Shown here: piece after piece, positions 25,484 to 35,035 of the stretch | Numbering within the stretch: the first letter of the stretch is position 1 | How the letters are laid out: each line of letters opens with the position of its first letter | Assembly (NCBI GenBank): GCA_046290815.1 | Contig: JBKBUF010000008.1 | Location: 103,160-167,159 of the forward strand | Length of the DNA stretch: 64,000 nucleotides | DNA from: JBKBUF01 sp046290815 | GTDB taxonomy: Bacteria; Bacteroidota; Bacteroidia; Cytophagales; Cytophagaceae | Direction: 5' to 3' | Translations under genes and position numbers: made by a program | Notes under the pieces: model-generated | Seen by the model: the letters and a program-made list of their open reading frames with translations, nothing else | What the model was told of the DNA's origin: nothing | The model's database searches: none

Positions 25484-26260
25484 TTATAGCAGTTCATTGT
25501 TTGCAAGACAAATAAAGCTTGAATTGAGCAAAGACTGTTTGTTGTATTTGAACCTGTCGCCATTAATATCAACAACTATCCCACCTGCTGCTTCAACTAT
25601 TGCCTGACCTGCTGCAGTATCCCATTCCATGGTAGGCCCGTGACGATAATAAATGTCAGCCTGACCCTCTGCAACTTTGCAAAATTTTAATGAACTGCCT
25701 ATCGACACTTTCTCTTTAATCGAATATTTTCTCAAAAAATTATCTTCTTCTGCTGAAGAATGTGATTTACTGCCAATTGCAATTAAATCAACCTTTCCCT
25801 TTCCGGCAAAAATTTTTGACAGATTTCCCTGTTCAGATTTATACGCAAAGCTTCCGTCAGAGTAATACAAAGTATCAAAAACCGGAGCATAAATTACTCC
25901 AAACACCGGAAAACCATTGGTTACCAAAGCAATGTTTACGGTAAATTGCCCATTTCGGTTAATAAACTCTTTTGTGCCATCCAATGGGTCTACGAGCCAG
26001 AAAGTAGAATAGCCGGACCTGACTTCATAAGGAACCTCTTTTTCTTCTTCGGAAACCACCGGAATTGAAGGAAATAATCTCTTTAGTGAATTTACTATTA
26101 TTTCATTTGACCTTTGGTCAGCCAAAGTCAAAGGTGAGCGATCATCTTTTAAAGAAACCTTAGAATTAAACTCAGGATTATTATATACTTCCAGTACTAT
26201 TTTTCCTGCCTCGGTTGCAATCTTGGCAATCTGCTGAATATCATTTGCTAACAAACTCAT
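25484..26260 (-). CDS. cysQ: 3'(2'),5'-bisphosphate nucleotidase CysQ
   Basis: 258 residues, inositol monophosphatase fold. It hydrolyses 3'-phosphoadenosine 5'-phosphate (PAP), the by-product of PAPS-dependent reactions. Metal-site motifs are VVSEEEKEVPYE, WLVDPLDGTKEFINRNGQFTVNIALV (residues about 89-114) and EWDTAAGQAIVEAAGG. It is divergently arranged with cysC-cysD-cysN across a 101-bp intergenic region, which supports the PAP/PAPS role. Confidence 0.94.
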   Translation of the reverse strand: MSLLANDIQQIAKIATEAGKIVLEVYNNPEFNSKVSLKDDRSPLTLADQRSNEIIVNSLKRLFPSIPVVSEEEKEVPYEVRSGYSTFWLVDPLDGTKEFINRNGQFTVNIALVTNGFPVFGVIYAPVFDTLYYSDGSFAYKSEQGNLSKIFAGKGKVDLIAIGSKSHSSAEEDNFLRKYSIKEKVSIGSSLKFCKVAEGQADIYYRHGPTMEWDTAAGQAIVEAAGGIVVDINGDRFKYNKQSLLNSSFICLANNELL

Positions 26261-26335
26261 TTACAAAAAACTATATGGTGGTTTCAAATTTAATATTTTT
26301 TACTGACAGACTGCCTTAATTTATTTAAAAAGTGC

Positions 26336-26343
26336 TATTTTTG
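26336..26343 (+). promoter_or_regulatory. Possible -7 element of the cysC-cysD-cysN operon
   Basis: TATTTTTG matches TAnnTTTG and lies 18 bp before the cysC start, giving a very short leader. No convincing -33 TTG is present at 19-21 bp upstream, so only the -7 half is supported. Confidence 0.4.
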
Positions 26344-26361
26344 TAGTTCAATTTTATTTGA

Positions 26362-26955
26362 ATGGATAATATTCATCCTATTTTTGACAAGATTCTAAAA
26401 AGAGAAGATAAGGAAGCTTTGCTCAACCAAAAAGCAGTTGTAATCTGGATGGTTGGGCTATCGGGCTCTGGAAAAAGCACCATAGCTAAAGCATTGGAGC
26501 AAGAGCTGAACCAAAAAGGAATCTTAACGCAATTACTTGACGGAGATAATTTAAGAACAGGAATAAATAATAATCTTGGTTTTTCTGAAGAGGATAGAAT
26601 TGAGAATATTCGTCGTGCAGCGGAGGTATCAAAGTTATTTCTGAATTGCGGTATTGTAACAATCTGTTCTTTGATCAGTCCGACTGAATCCATCAGGTCA
26701 ATAGCCAAAAAAATCATCGGTGAGAATGATTACTTTGAAGTTTTCGTTAATTGTCCATTCGAGGTTTGTGAACAAAGAGATGTGAAGGGATTGTATAAAA
26801 AAGCCCGAAATGGGGAACTTAAAAATTTTACTGGTCTTGACTCTCCGTTTGAGCAACCTGAAAAACCTGCTGTTGAAGTCAGAACAGATTTAAAATCACT
26901 GGAAGAATGTAAGAATGACATATTAAATGTCGTTTATAAAAGAATTAAAAAATAA
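26362..26955 (+). CDS. cysC: Adenylylsulfate (APS) kinase
   Basis: 197 residues. Phosphorylates adenosine 5'-phosphosulfate to PAPS with ATP. The P-loop is GLSGSGKS (residues 32-39); LLDGDNLRTGINNNLGFSEEDRIENIRRAAEV is the APS-binding stretch, and VKGLYKKARNGELKNFTGLDSPFE is the lid/substrate region. Stand-alone CysC, not fused to CysN. It opens the operon with cysD (38 bp downstream) and cysN. Confidence 0.96.
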   Translation: MDNIHPIFDKILKREDKEALLNQKAVVIWMVGLSGSGKSTIAKALEQELNQKGILTQLLDGDNLRTGINNNLGFSEEDRIENIRRAAEVSKLFLNCGIVTICSLISPTESIRSIAKKIIGENDYFEVFVNCPFEVCEQRDVKGLYKKARNGELKNFTGLDSPFEQPEKPAVEVRTDLKSLEECKNDILNVVYKRIKK

Positions 26956-26993
26956 TTTGACAATTGCAGTATTAATACTGAGCTAATTAAACT

Positions 26994-27899
26994 ATGAGTT
27001 CCTATAATTTAAGTCACCTTAAGCAGCTTGAAGCCGAAGCCATTTTCATAATGAGAGAAGTTGCTGCGCAATTTGAAAGACCGGTTCTTTTATTCTCCGG
27101 GGGAAAAGACTCCATTGTTATGGTCAGACTTGCTCAAAAAGCATTTTGGCCTGCAAGACTACCTTTTCCTTTGATGCATATTGATACCGGCCACAATTTC
27201 CAGGAAGCCATCGAATTCCGTGATCAGCTTGTAGACAAAATCGGAGCGAAACTGATAGTAAAATATGTGCAGGAGTCGATCGATAAAGGAAGAGCTGTTG
27301 AAGAAAAGGGACCTAATCCAAGCAGAAATGCTCTTCAAACAATAACACTTCTTGATGCAATAGAAGAAATGAAATTTGATGCTTGTTTTGGTGGGGCCAG
27401 AAGAGACGAAGAAAAAGCAAGAGCCAAAGAAAGATTTTTCTCTCATAGGGATGAATTCGGGCAATGGGATCCTAAAAACCAAAGACCGGAACTTTGGAAC
27501 CTGTTTAATGGAAGAAAACATCTTGGTGAACATTTCAGAATTTTCCCCTTAAGTAACTGGACTGAAATGGACGTTTGGCAATATATTGCCATGGAAAACC
27601 TTGACATCCCTACCATATATTTCTCACATAAAAGAGAGGTTGTTTATAGAAACGGTACACTTCTTGCAAAATCGGACTATATCTCCCTTCTTAAAGGTGA
27701 AAGTTATGAAGAAAGAATAATCCGTTTCAGAACGGTGGGTGATATGACCTGCACAGGAGCTGTAGAGTCTTCTGCAAAATCTCTTGAAGAAATTATTCAG
27801 GAAGTAGCGGCTGCAAGACAAACTGAAAGAGGCACCAGAGCTGATGATAAGAGATCTGAGGCGGCGATGGAAGACAGAAAGAAACAAGGATACTTTTGA
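26994..27899 (+). CDS. cysD: Sulfate adenylyltransferase subunit 2
   Basis: 301 residues, standard for CysD. The adenine nucleotide alpha-hydrolase fold has the pyrophosphate loop FSGGKDSIVMVRLA (residues about 34-47). Further conserved parts are HIDTGHNFQEAIEFRD, CFGGARRDEEKARAKERFFSHRDEFGQWDP and the C-terminal ERGTRADDKRSEAAMEDRKKQGYF. With CysN it forms ATP sulfurylase, making APS from sulfate and ATP. Confidence 0.97.
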   Translation: MSSYNLSHLKQLEAEAIFIMREVAAQFERPVLLFSGGKDSIVMVRLAQKAFWPARLPFPLMHIDTGHNFQEAIEFRDQLVDKIGAKLIVKYVQESIDKGRAVEEKGPNPSRNALQTITLLDAIEEMKFDACFGGARRDEEKARAKERFFSHRDEFGQWDPKNQRPELWNLFNGRKHLGEHFRIFPLSNWTEMDVWQYIAMENLDIPTIYFSHKREVVYRNGTLLAKSDYISLLKGESYEERIIRFRTVGDMTCTGAVESSAKSLEEIIQEVAAARQTERGTRADDKRSEAAMEDRKKQGYF

Positions 27900-27967
27900 T
27901 ATAATTAAGTGTTAAGAATTAATAATTAATATTTACATCGAATTTCTTTCGATTTAATAAATAAAAG

Positions 27968-29248
27968 ATGATGTCAAATCAATTTGAAAATAGCAACTAT
28001 CACGACATGGACCTTCTCAGGTTCACTACAGCAGGAAGCGTAGACGATGGAAAAAGTACTTTAATCGGTAGGTTATTATATGATTCGAAATCGATTTTTG
28101 AAGATCAGCTTGAAGCAATAGAAAGAACCAGTGAGCAAAGAGGCGACGGATATGTAAACCTGGCATTACTTACTGATGGATTGAGAGCTGAAAGAGAACA
28201 GGGAATTACCATTGATGTTGCTTACAGATACTTTGCAACTCCAAAAAGAAAATTTATCATTGCTGATACTCCGGGCCATATTCAGTATACCAGAAACATG
28301 GTAACAGGGGCCTCTACTGCCAATCTTGCAATCATTCTTATAGATGCAAGAAACGGAGTAGTAGAACAAACATGCAGACATTCATTCATAGCTTCATTAT
28401 TACAAATAAAACATATCATTGTTTGTATTAACAAAATGGACCTTGTAGGTTACAAGGAAGATGTTTACGAAAAAATCAAACAAGATTACATTAACTTCTC
28501 CTCTAAACTTTCTGTACCGGATATTCGCTTCATCCCTATCTCTGCATTACATGGAGACAATGTAGTGGATGATTCTCCTAATATGCCTTGGTACAAAGGA
28601 GGAACGCTTCTGTATACTTTGGAAAATGTTAACATAGGAAGTGACCTTAACCACGTTGATTGCAGATTCCCTGTACAATGGGTAATCAGGCCCCAGACGG
28701 ATGAGTACCATGATTTCAGAGGTTATGCAGGAAGAGTGGAAGGTGGAGTATTCAAACCGGGCGACGAAGTTCTGGCTCTGCCATCCGGATTTACTACAAA
28801 AATTAAATCCATTGAAACAATGGACGGCCCTTTGAAAGAGGCTTTCCCTCCGATGTCAGTAACAATCACTCTTGAAGATGAAATTGACATCAGCAGAGGA
28901 GACATGATCGTAAAACCAAATAATCAACCTGCGGTTGGTCAGGATATTGAACTGATGATTTGCTGGCTTAACGATAAAAAGTTGAACGCAGGTGGCAAAT
29001 ACACTATTCGCCACACAACTAAAGAAGCAAGATGTGTAGTGAAAGAGATTAGATATAAAGTAAATATCAACACCCTGCACAGAATAGAAGACGACAAAAC
29101 TATCGGCCTTAATGATATTGGAAGAGTCCTTATAAGAACTACAAGTCCTCTATTCCACGATAGCTACAAGAAAAACCGTTCGACAGGAAGCGTTATCCTG
29201 ATCGATGAGTTTACCAATGAAACTGTTGGCGCGGGAATGATAATATAA
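27968..29248 (+). CDS. cysN: Sulfate adenylyltransferase subunit 1 (GTPase)
   Basis: 426 residues, EF-Tu-like GTPase that drives ATP sulfurylase. G1 is TAGSVDDGKSTLIGRLLYDS (residues about 17-36), then DTPGHIQYTRNM (G3) and NKMD (G4). The CysC domain found fused in some bacteria is missing; cysC is separate upstream. The TAA stop overlaps the first unit of a heptamer repeat, and a clear terminator follows 122 bp later. Start could be either Met of MMSNQ. Confidence 0.97.
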   Translation: MMSNQFENSNYHDMDLLRFTTAGSVDDGKSTLIGRLLYDSKSIFEDQLEAIERTSEQRGDGYVNLALLTDGLRAEREQGITIDVAYRYFATPKRKFIIADTPGHIQYTRNMVTGASTANLAIILIDARNGVVEQTCRHSFIASLLQIKHIIVCINKMDLVGYKEDVYEKIKQDYINFSSKLSVPDIRFIPISALHGDNVVDDSPNMPWYKGGTLLYTLENVNIGSDLNHVDCRFPVQWVIRPQTDEYHDFRGYAGRVEGGVFKPGDEVLALPSGFTTKIKSIETMDGPLKEAFPPMSVTITLEDEIDISRGDMIVKPNNQPAVGQDIELMICWLNDKKLNAGGKYTIRHTTKEARCVVKEIRYKVNINTLHRIEDDKTIGLNDIGRVLIRTTSPLFHDSYKKNRSTGSVILIDEFTNETVGAGMII

Positions 29249-29365
29249 TTAAGAATTAAGAATTAAGAATTAAGAATTAAGAATTAAGAATTAAGAATTA
29301 AGAATTAAGAATTAAGAATTAAAAATTAAAAATTAAAAATTAAAAATCAAAAATTAAGAATTAAA
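29247..29365 (+). repeat. Heptanucleotide tandem repeat AATTAAG, 17 units
   Basis: Ten perfect AATTAAG units run from 29247 to 29316, followed by seven units that vary at the last position or once internally (AATTAAA, AATCAAA). The array starts on the last two bases of the cysN stop codon and ends shortly before its terminator. Such a long exact array is prone to slippage and length change. Confidence 0.97.
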
Positions 29366-29369
29366 ATCT

Positions 29370-29398
29370 AAAAAGCCCCGGAAAAATCGGGGCTTTTT
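29370..29398 (+). terminator. Intrinsic terminator of the cysC-cysD-cysN operon
   Basis: AAAAAGCCCCG and CGGGGCTTTTT flank a seven-base loop (GAAAAAT) and lead into a T-run. Strong GC stem with A/T flanks; textbook rho-independent form. Confidence 0.92.
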
Positions 29399-29528
29399 CT
29401 ATTATTGTACTGGCAGCCATACGTTTATTTTATATAATAAGCACCTGCATTCTATCGATCTGAACTTTTACAAATACCAAAATTGTTATCCGGGGAAATT
29501 ATCTTTTTAAAGAAAACCTCCATTGTAA

Positions 29529-30722
29529 ATGTTTCAGATTCGTAAGTTCATAATTTTTACTTTGGCAGCCTTATTATTTACAGTTAGCTGCAAAAAAGAA
29601 AGCGATATTATTCCCGCTCCGGATAAGGCTGTAACACCGCCTGCCGAAACAGTTCCTGGCAAAAATGTGGATGAGTGTCTAAGCACAGAAGGCTGGGATA
29701 ATGGCTCAATAATTCCTGATCAATACATTATTGCCCTTCGTGAAGATTCCGGTCAGGAAGGATCAATTGAATCAGTAGAAAGCAAAATTCAAAAATTGAG
29801 AAAGCTGAAATCCTCGAATGTACAAAGAGTATTTACTGGAAGATTCAGAGGATTTGCAGCGCGTCTGAATCATGAGGAGTTCAGAGAATTAAGCCAGGAT
29901 CCATCAGTAGCATTTATTGAACCGGACAGAATTGTATCTGTTCAAAGTGGATGCCCCGTTGAAATAAGTTCACAAAATATCCCATGGGGAATCAAGAGAG
30001 TGGGAAGAGGCAACGGTACAGGAAAAAGAGTTTGGATCATAGATACAGGAATTGAATTAGATCATCCTGACCTGAATGTTGATCAGAAATTAAGTAAATC
30101 TTTTGTCACTGGCACAACGCCAAACGATGATCATGGACATGGCACTCACGTGGCAGGAATTATCGGTGCCAAAGATAATAATTTCGGTGTTATTGGTGTC
30201 GCTTATAATGCAACAGTCATAGCTCTGAAGGCCATGGACCATAAAGGCAGAGGTTCGGTCTCCAATATTATCGCTGCAGTACAACATGCAATTTCTTCAG
30301 GCAAACCTGGTGATGTAATCAACATGAGCCTGGGAGGAATTACGTCCAGTGCACTAGACGTGGAGGTTAAGAATGCAGCAGATAAAGGGTACTTGTTTGC
30401 AGTAGCCGCAGGAAACAGTTCAGTAGATGCCGGAGGCGCTTCCCCTGCAAGAGTGCAACATAAAAATATATATACAGTCAGTGCAATGGATTCTACGGAT
30501 ACATGGGCACCGTTCTCTAATTTTGGTGAAGTAGTGGATTACTGCGCACCGGGAGTAAGAATATATTCGACCTTTTTAAATGATGGATATTCTGCCATGA
30601 GCGGTACATCTATGGCTGCACCGCACGTAGCAGGCATTCTTGCAATCAGAGGAAGTGTAAAGACTGATGGATTTGTAAAAGACGATCCGGACAACAGACC
30701 TGATCCTATAGCTAAATTTTGA
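29529..30722 (+). CDS. Lipid-anchored subtilisin-like serine protease (S8)
   Basis: 397 residues. A signal peptide with lipobox FTVSC (Cys about residue 21) makes it a lipoprotein. An inhibitor-I9 propeptide-like region (IPDQYIIALREDSG, residues about 50-140) precedes the catalytic domain. The triad is Asp in VWIIDTGIELDHPDL, His in DDHGHGTHVAGII and Ser in MSGTSMAAPHVAGI. The chain stops about 30 residues after the serine motif, so there is no T9SS tail. Extracellular or envelope proteolysis is expected. It forms its own unit after the cysN terminator. Confidence 0.93.
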   Translation: MFQIRKFIIFTLAALLFTVSCKKESDIIPAPDKAVTPPAETVPGKNVDECLSTEGWDNGSIIPDQYIIALREDSGQEGSIESVESKIQKLRKLKSSNVQRVFTGRFRGFAARLNHEEFRELSQDPSVAFIEPDRIVSVQSGCPVEISSQNIPWGIKRVGRGNGTGKRVWIIDTGIELDHPDLNVDQKLSKSFVTGTTPNDDHGHGTHVAGIIGAKDNNFGVIGVAYNATVIALKAMDHKGRGSVSNIIAAVQHAISSGKPGDVINMSLGGITSSALDVEVKNAADKGYLFAVAAGNSSVDAGGASPARVQHKNIYTVSAMDSTDTWAPFSNFGEVVDYCAPGVRIYSTFLNDGYSAMSGTSMAAPHVAGILAIRGSVKTDGFVKDDPDNRPDPIAKF

Positions 30723-30834
30723 TTCAGATGATTCAGATAATACAGATTATCAGATTGTCAGATTCGAAGATTAGGAGATGTTAGAAAATCATACAATTGA
30801 TATAAAGATTCAGATTATCGAGAAATGCATTGAA

Positions 30835-31317
30835 TTAATCCTTGTAAATTAATGCTACAGCAAATGCATTTGCGCCTTCTTCTCGGCCAACGTAGCCTAA
30901 TCTTTCATTGGTAGTTGCTTTGATGGATATATCTTCTTCACTAATACCCATTACTGAAGACAAGGCCTCTTTCATCAAATGAATATGAGGATTTATTTTA
31001 GGTTTTTCCATTGCGAGGGAGGCATCAATGTTGCCTACCTTCCATCCTTTTTCTGAAATCAGTCGTATTACTTCTTTTAGCAGGACTTTACTATCTGCCC
31101 CCTTCCATTTTGGATCTGTATTGCTGAAATGATAGCCTATATCGTGCAAGTTTGCTGCACCAAGAATAGCATCACATATAGCATGGATTAATACGTCTGC
31201 ATCTGAATGACCTAATAGGCCTTTATTAGCTTCCAGTTTAATTCCACCTAACCACAAATCTCTTCCCTCCTGCAAGGGATGTACATCATAACCAAAGCCT
31301 ACTTTAATTTTTTTCAT
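30835..31317 (-). CDS. ispF: 2-C-methyl-D-erythritol 2,4-cyclodiphosphate synthase
   Basis: 160 residues. Catalyses the cyclisation step of the non-mevalonate isoprenoid pathway. The metal-binding GYDVHPL (residues about 8-14) and LLGHSDADVLIHAICDAILGAA are diagnostic, as is KATTNERLGYVGREEGANAFAVALI. Trimeric cytosolic enzyme. Another gene of this pathway, ispH, is at 60.5 kb. It starts 3 bp after the end of the M16 peptidase gene and is likely co-transcribed with it. Confidence 0.97.
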   Translation of the reverse strand: MKKIKVGFGYDVHPLQEGRDLWLGGIKLEANKGLLGHSDADVLIHAICDAILGAANLHDIGYHFSNTDPKWKGADSKVLLKEVIRLISEKGWKVGNIDASLAMEKPKINPHIHLMKEALSSVMGISEEDISIKATTNERLGYVGREEGANAFAVALIYKD

Positions 31318-31320
31318 ATA

Positions 31321-32559
31321 CTATTTTTTTGCATGGTAGTATAGTGTTGAACAATTGTCTTTTCGTAAAATATATCTACCAAGCCTGTCAACATCTTCTT
31401 TAGCCACTTCCTGAATCTTTTCTGCTTCTTTATTCACCATTTCAGAATCACCTAAAAAGGATGCGAAGGCCAAATTCATTGCCCTGTTCAACAAATCAAC
31501 CTCTCCGAATGCATGAGATGATTCAGCCTGATTTTTTACCTTCTGAAGTTCCTTTTCAGATATACCATTTACTAATATATTATCAATAATAGCTTCCACC
31601 TCTTCCTCTCCTTTCTTACATGAAACATCTTCATTTAATTTTCCTTCAATAACCAACAAACCAGGATCGGCAGAACCGGTAACGTAGCAACTTACAGAAT
31701 TAAAAATTCGCTTTTCTTTAACCAGTTTTTGATAAAGCAAACTGGACTTCCCCCTTCCTACTATGTCACTTAATAAATCGCTGGCATAGTAATCAGGATG
31801 GCCTTTGGCGGGCATGTGATAAACCTTGTATAAAGCATTAAGAGGAACTGAAGCCTCCGTCTCCAATTTCCTGGGCGCAGATTGAATAGGTTCAGATGGG
31901 ATATTTCGTTGAACCGCAGGACCTATGCTAATAGGTCCAAACCATTTTTCTGTTAGTTGTTTGGCGCGATCAAAACTAATATCACCAGCCACAACCAATA
32001 TGGCATTATTTGGAATATAATATCTTTTAAAAAAGGATCTCACATCATCCATTACGGCAGTTTCAATATGGGCTATCTCTTTACCTATTGTTGGCCATTT
32101 ATACGGATGTTTCTGGTATGCCAATGGCCGAAGTTTCAACCATACATCTCCGTAAGGCTGATTCAAATATCTTTGTTTGAACTCTTCAACCACCACACTT
32201 TTCTGCACATCCAGTACTTTCTGATCAAAAGACAAAGACAACATCCTGTCAGATTCAAGCCAGAAAGCAGTTTCTATATTTGCAGAAGGAATTGTAATAT
32301 AATAGTTAGTAATATCAGGAGATGTAAAGGCATTGTTTTCGCCACCAGCTCTTTCCAGCTCCTGATCATAGGAAGGAATATTAAGCGAGCCTCCGAACAT
32401 GAGATGTTCGAAAAGATGTGCGAAGCCTGTTCTATGCTCTTCTTCATCTTTTGAACCGACCTTATATAATAGGTTAAGGACCGCAACCGGAGAAGTATGG
32501 TCTTCATGAACATAAACCTCAAGTCCGTTATCTAATGTAAAACTTTTATAATCAATCAT
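31321..32559 (-). CDS. M16 family zinc peptidase (single-domain, PqqL/processing-peptidase type)
   Basis: 412 residues. Inverted zinc motif HLFEH (His48, Glu51, His52) in GFAHLFEHLMFGG, with a downstream Glu in SVVVEEFKQRY. No signal peptide is visible. The length corresponds to one M16 subunit, which usually works with a second, catalytically inactive partner; none lies nearby. The gene is transcribed together with ispF. Confidence 0.9.
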   Translation of the reverse strand: MIDYKSFTLDNGLEVYVHEDHTSPVAVLNLLYKVGSKDEEEHRTGFAHLFEHLMFGGSLNIPSYDQELERAGGENNAFTSPDITNYYITIPSANIETAFWLESDRMLSLSFDQKVLDVQKSVVVEEFKQRYLNQPYGDVWLKLRPLAYQKHPYKWPTIGKEIAHIETAVMDDVRSFFKRYYIPNNAILVVAGDISFDRAKQLTEKWFGPISIGPAVQRNIPSEPIQSAPRKLETEASVPLNALYKVYHMPAKGHPDYYASDLLSDIVGRGKSSLLYQKLVKEKRIFNSVSCYVTGSADPGLLVIEGKLNEDVSCKKGEEEVEAIIDNILVNGISEKELQKVKNQAESSHAFGEVDLLNRAMNLAFASFLGDSEMVNKEAEKIQEVAKEDVDRLGRYILRKDNCSTLYYHAKK

Positions 32560-32759
32560 ATTAAATTAAAGGTTCAGCAAGTTAACAATATTAACTCAGC
32601 TAAAAAAAGAGATAAAATAAGTAATGTTATTTTCCTCTGTCAAAGCTTTATGGTTAAATACTAAAAATGGGATAAATTTACCTAACTTGAGCTCAGATAG
32701 CAGATAATATAACTAAATTTCATAGATAACGGTTTATTGCCTGAGATAGGATTGAATAA

Positions 32760-33596
32760 ATGACATTTACTAGTAAACAACCGGGACCTATAGGAGTATT
32801 CGATTCAGGATACGGAGGATTAACAATACTAAAGGAGCTACAAAAAGAGCTTCCTGAGTATGACTATTTATACTTAGGAGACAATGCAAGAGCACCTTAT
32901 GGTAATCGTTCATACGAGACCGTCTACCAATATACTTTGGAATGCGTCAAACATCTCTTTGAAATGGGATGTCATCTGATAATTCTTGCATGCAATACAG
33001 CTTCAGCAAAAGCATTAAGAACTATCCAACAAAACGATCTGAACAAAATAGATCCGAACAGAAGAGTACTTGGAGTAATTCGACCTGTAACAGAAATAAT
33101 TGAAAACTTTACCAAAACAAAACATATAGGAATACTTGGAACAAAAGGAACAATAGAATCCAACTCCTATCCTATAGAAATATCAAAATTTTTCCCTCAT
33201 ATCAAAGTTTACCAGGAAGCTTGTCCGATGTGGGTTCCATTGGTAGAAAACAATGAATTTAACAATGTTGGTGCTGACTATTATATTAAGAAAAATACAG
33301 AAAATCTTTTACGTCAATCATCCAAAATAGATACTGTGATTCTTGGCTGCACCCATTACCCTTTGCTGATTGAAAAAATTTCCCGTGCACTTCCTTCAGG
33401 TATTACCATAGTTTCCCAAGGTGAAATCGTAGCTAAAAGTCTCAAAGATTATCTTACACATCACCCCGAAATAGATGCAATGTGCAGTAAAAATGGTCAA
33501 AGTAATTTTTTAACTACAGACTCTACTGATAATTTCAATGAGAAAGCGAGTATATTTCTAGGAAAAACCATTAAATCTTCTCATTTGAATTTGTAA
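32760..33596 (+). CDS. murI: Glutamate racemase
   Basis: 278 residues. Converts L- to D-glutamate for peptidoglycan. The N-terminal FDSGYGGLTIL holds the catalytic Asp (residue 14), with the two catalytic cysteines in LACNTASAKAL (about residue 79) and LGCTHYPLL (about 196). The family is cytosolic. It stands alone, divergent from the M16-ispF unit across 200 bp. Confidence 0.97.
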   Translation: MTFTSKQPGPIGVFDSGYGGLTILKELQKELPEYDYLYLGDNARAPYGNRSYETVYQYTLECVKHLFEMGCHLIILACNTASAKALRTIQQNDLNKIDPNRRVLGVIRPVTEIIENFTKTKHIGILGTKGTIESNSYPIEISKFFPHIKVYQEACPMWVPLVENNEFNNVGADYYIKKNTENLLRQSSKIDTVILGCTHYPLLIEKISRALPSGITIVSQGEIVAKSLKDYLTHHPEIDAMCSKNGQSNFLTTDSTDNFNEKASIFLGKTIKSSHLNL

Positions 33597-33716
33597 CAGC
33601 CGGAAAAAAATGGCCGGAAATTTGATTAACAATATCATGTGAGATTTTAATTTACCGTAGCAATTGGTTATCTTATACATGTTTTTTAAAAAACAGAAGG
33701 AATTAATTCAGGAATC

Positions 33717-34901
33717 ATGAAAAAAACGGTTGTAATTATTTTTCTTTCCCTTAGTATTCAGACTTTTGCCCAGCTAAAGTCAGGATTCATTAAGGAAGAA
33801 GCGAGAGACATGATTGCGCTATGCAATAGTTTTACTTTTCTTGATTTATATAAAAGCGACAGCGAAATCATCCCGAAAAATTATAAAAAAATTTATACTT
33901 CAGGTGTTTTCGGTATGGATAATAAATACCAGATTTATCTGAACGGAAATACAGCTATTATTAATGTAAGAGGATCCACCGCAAAAAAAATTAGTTGGCT
34001 TGAAAACATTAACTCAGCAATGATTCCTGCAAAAGGGACCATTATAACCAAAGAAGATACTTTCAACTACTGCTTTGCTAATCATCCTAAAGCGGCAGTG
34101 CATACAGGATTTGCACTTGGTGTGGCTTTTTTAAGAGCAGATCTTTTGCACCAAATAAAAAACCTTAATAAAGACGGCATTTATAATTTTATTTTAACAG
34201 GACATAGTCAGGGTGGTGCTCTTTGTAATCTACTAAGATCCTATTTTGAACATCTTCCTGCAGGAGTTATTTCTGAAAAAAACAACTTTAAAACTTATAC
34301 ATTTGCTGCTCCAATGGTTGGAAATAAGGAATTCAATGAGGAATACAGTAAACTTTACTGTGAAAATCTTTCCAGCTTTAATGTTGTAAATCCCTCAGAT
34401 CCTATTCCTACTATGCCATTGAGCTATAACAACACCAATTATGTAGGAGAAAACCTTAAAAACCTGATCTTTGAAAGAGAATCTTTTAGCCTGAAGAAAA
34501 CAGTATCTGATGGTCTGGTTTTATTATTTGAAGAAAATGTATCTAAAGTTGTGAAGAAGTTCGGAGAGTCTACAACGCAGCAAATTAAAAAAGAAGTTGG
34601 GGATGTAACCATACCTGAATATGCAGAAGACATCAATTACCATAAAGTATGTAACGTTATAGAGATATTCCCTGCATTTTACCCCAGAATTTTAAAAGAC
34701 TCTACAATTCTTCAGAATGACTCTTTAATGACTGTCTATAAGAGAGGAAGTGACGGTTATTTTGTAAATAAAGAGCTTTACAAAAAAGAACCATGGGGAT
34801 ACCAGCACAAGCCTTACAATTACTACGTTTCCATTCTCCTTCAGTATTTTCCTGAAGACTATAAAAAACTTAGAAGAACGTATCTGGAAGAAAATCTTTA
34901 A
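33717..34901 (+). CDS. Secreted class-3 lipase-like alpha/beta hydrolase
   Basis: 394 residues with a signal peptide cut near TFAQ (residue 18). The nucleophile elbow is LTGHSQGGALCNLL (Ser about residue 163) after HTGFALGVAFLRADLLHQI; FAAPMVGNKEFNEEY and NPSDPIPTMPL supply the Asp region of the triad, and a His should come from the C-terminal part. This pattern fits Lipase_3 (fungal lipase-like) enzymes. Triacylglycerol or phospholipid ester hydrolysis is inferred. The following gene may share its transcript. Confidence 0.85.
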   Translation: MKKTVVIIFLSLSIQTFAQLKSGFIKEEARDMIALCNSFTFLDLYKSDSEIIPKNYKKIYTSGVFGMDNKYQIYLNGNTAIINVRGSTAKKISWLENINSAMIPAKGTIITKEDTFNYCFANHPKAAVHTGFALGVAFLRADLLHQIKNLNKDGIYNFILTGHSQGGALCNLLRSYFEHLPAGVISEKNNFKTYTFAAPMVGNKEFNEEYSKLYCENLSSFNVVNPSDPIPTMPLSYNNTNYVGENLKNLIFERESFSLKKTVSDGLVLLFEENVSKVVKKFGESTTQQIKKEVGDVTIPEYAEDINYHKVCNVIEIFPAFYPRILKDSTILQNDSLMTVYKRGSDGYFVNKELYKKEPWGYQHKPYNYYVSILLQYFPEDYKKLRRTYLEENL

Positions 34902-35035
34902 GGTTTTCTTCCGGCTTCGAACTGTCCATGCTCCTCCTGTTGTTTATTAAATATTTCCAGCACAAAGACTATTATTATTTATACCTTATTCTTTTTATAT
35001 ACTATATTTATGCCCGGAATTCAATAAATATACCT

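Noticed and set aside
33597..33625. Terminator after murI (CCGG...CCGG)
   Set aside because: The stem is only four or five bases and the spacing irregular; not convincing.
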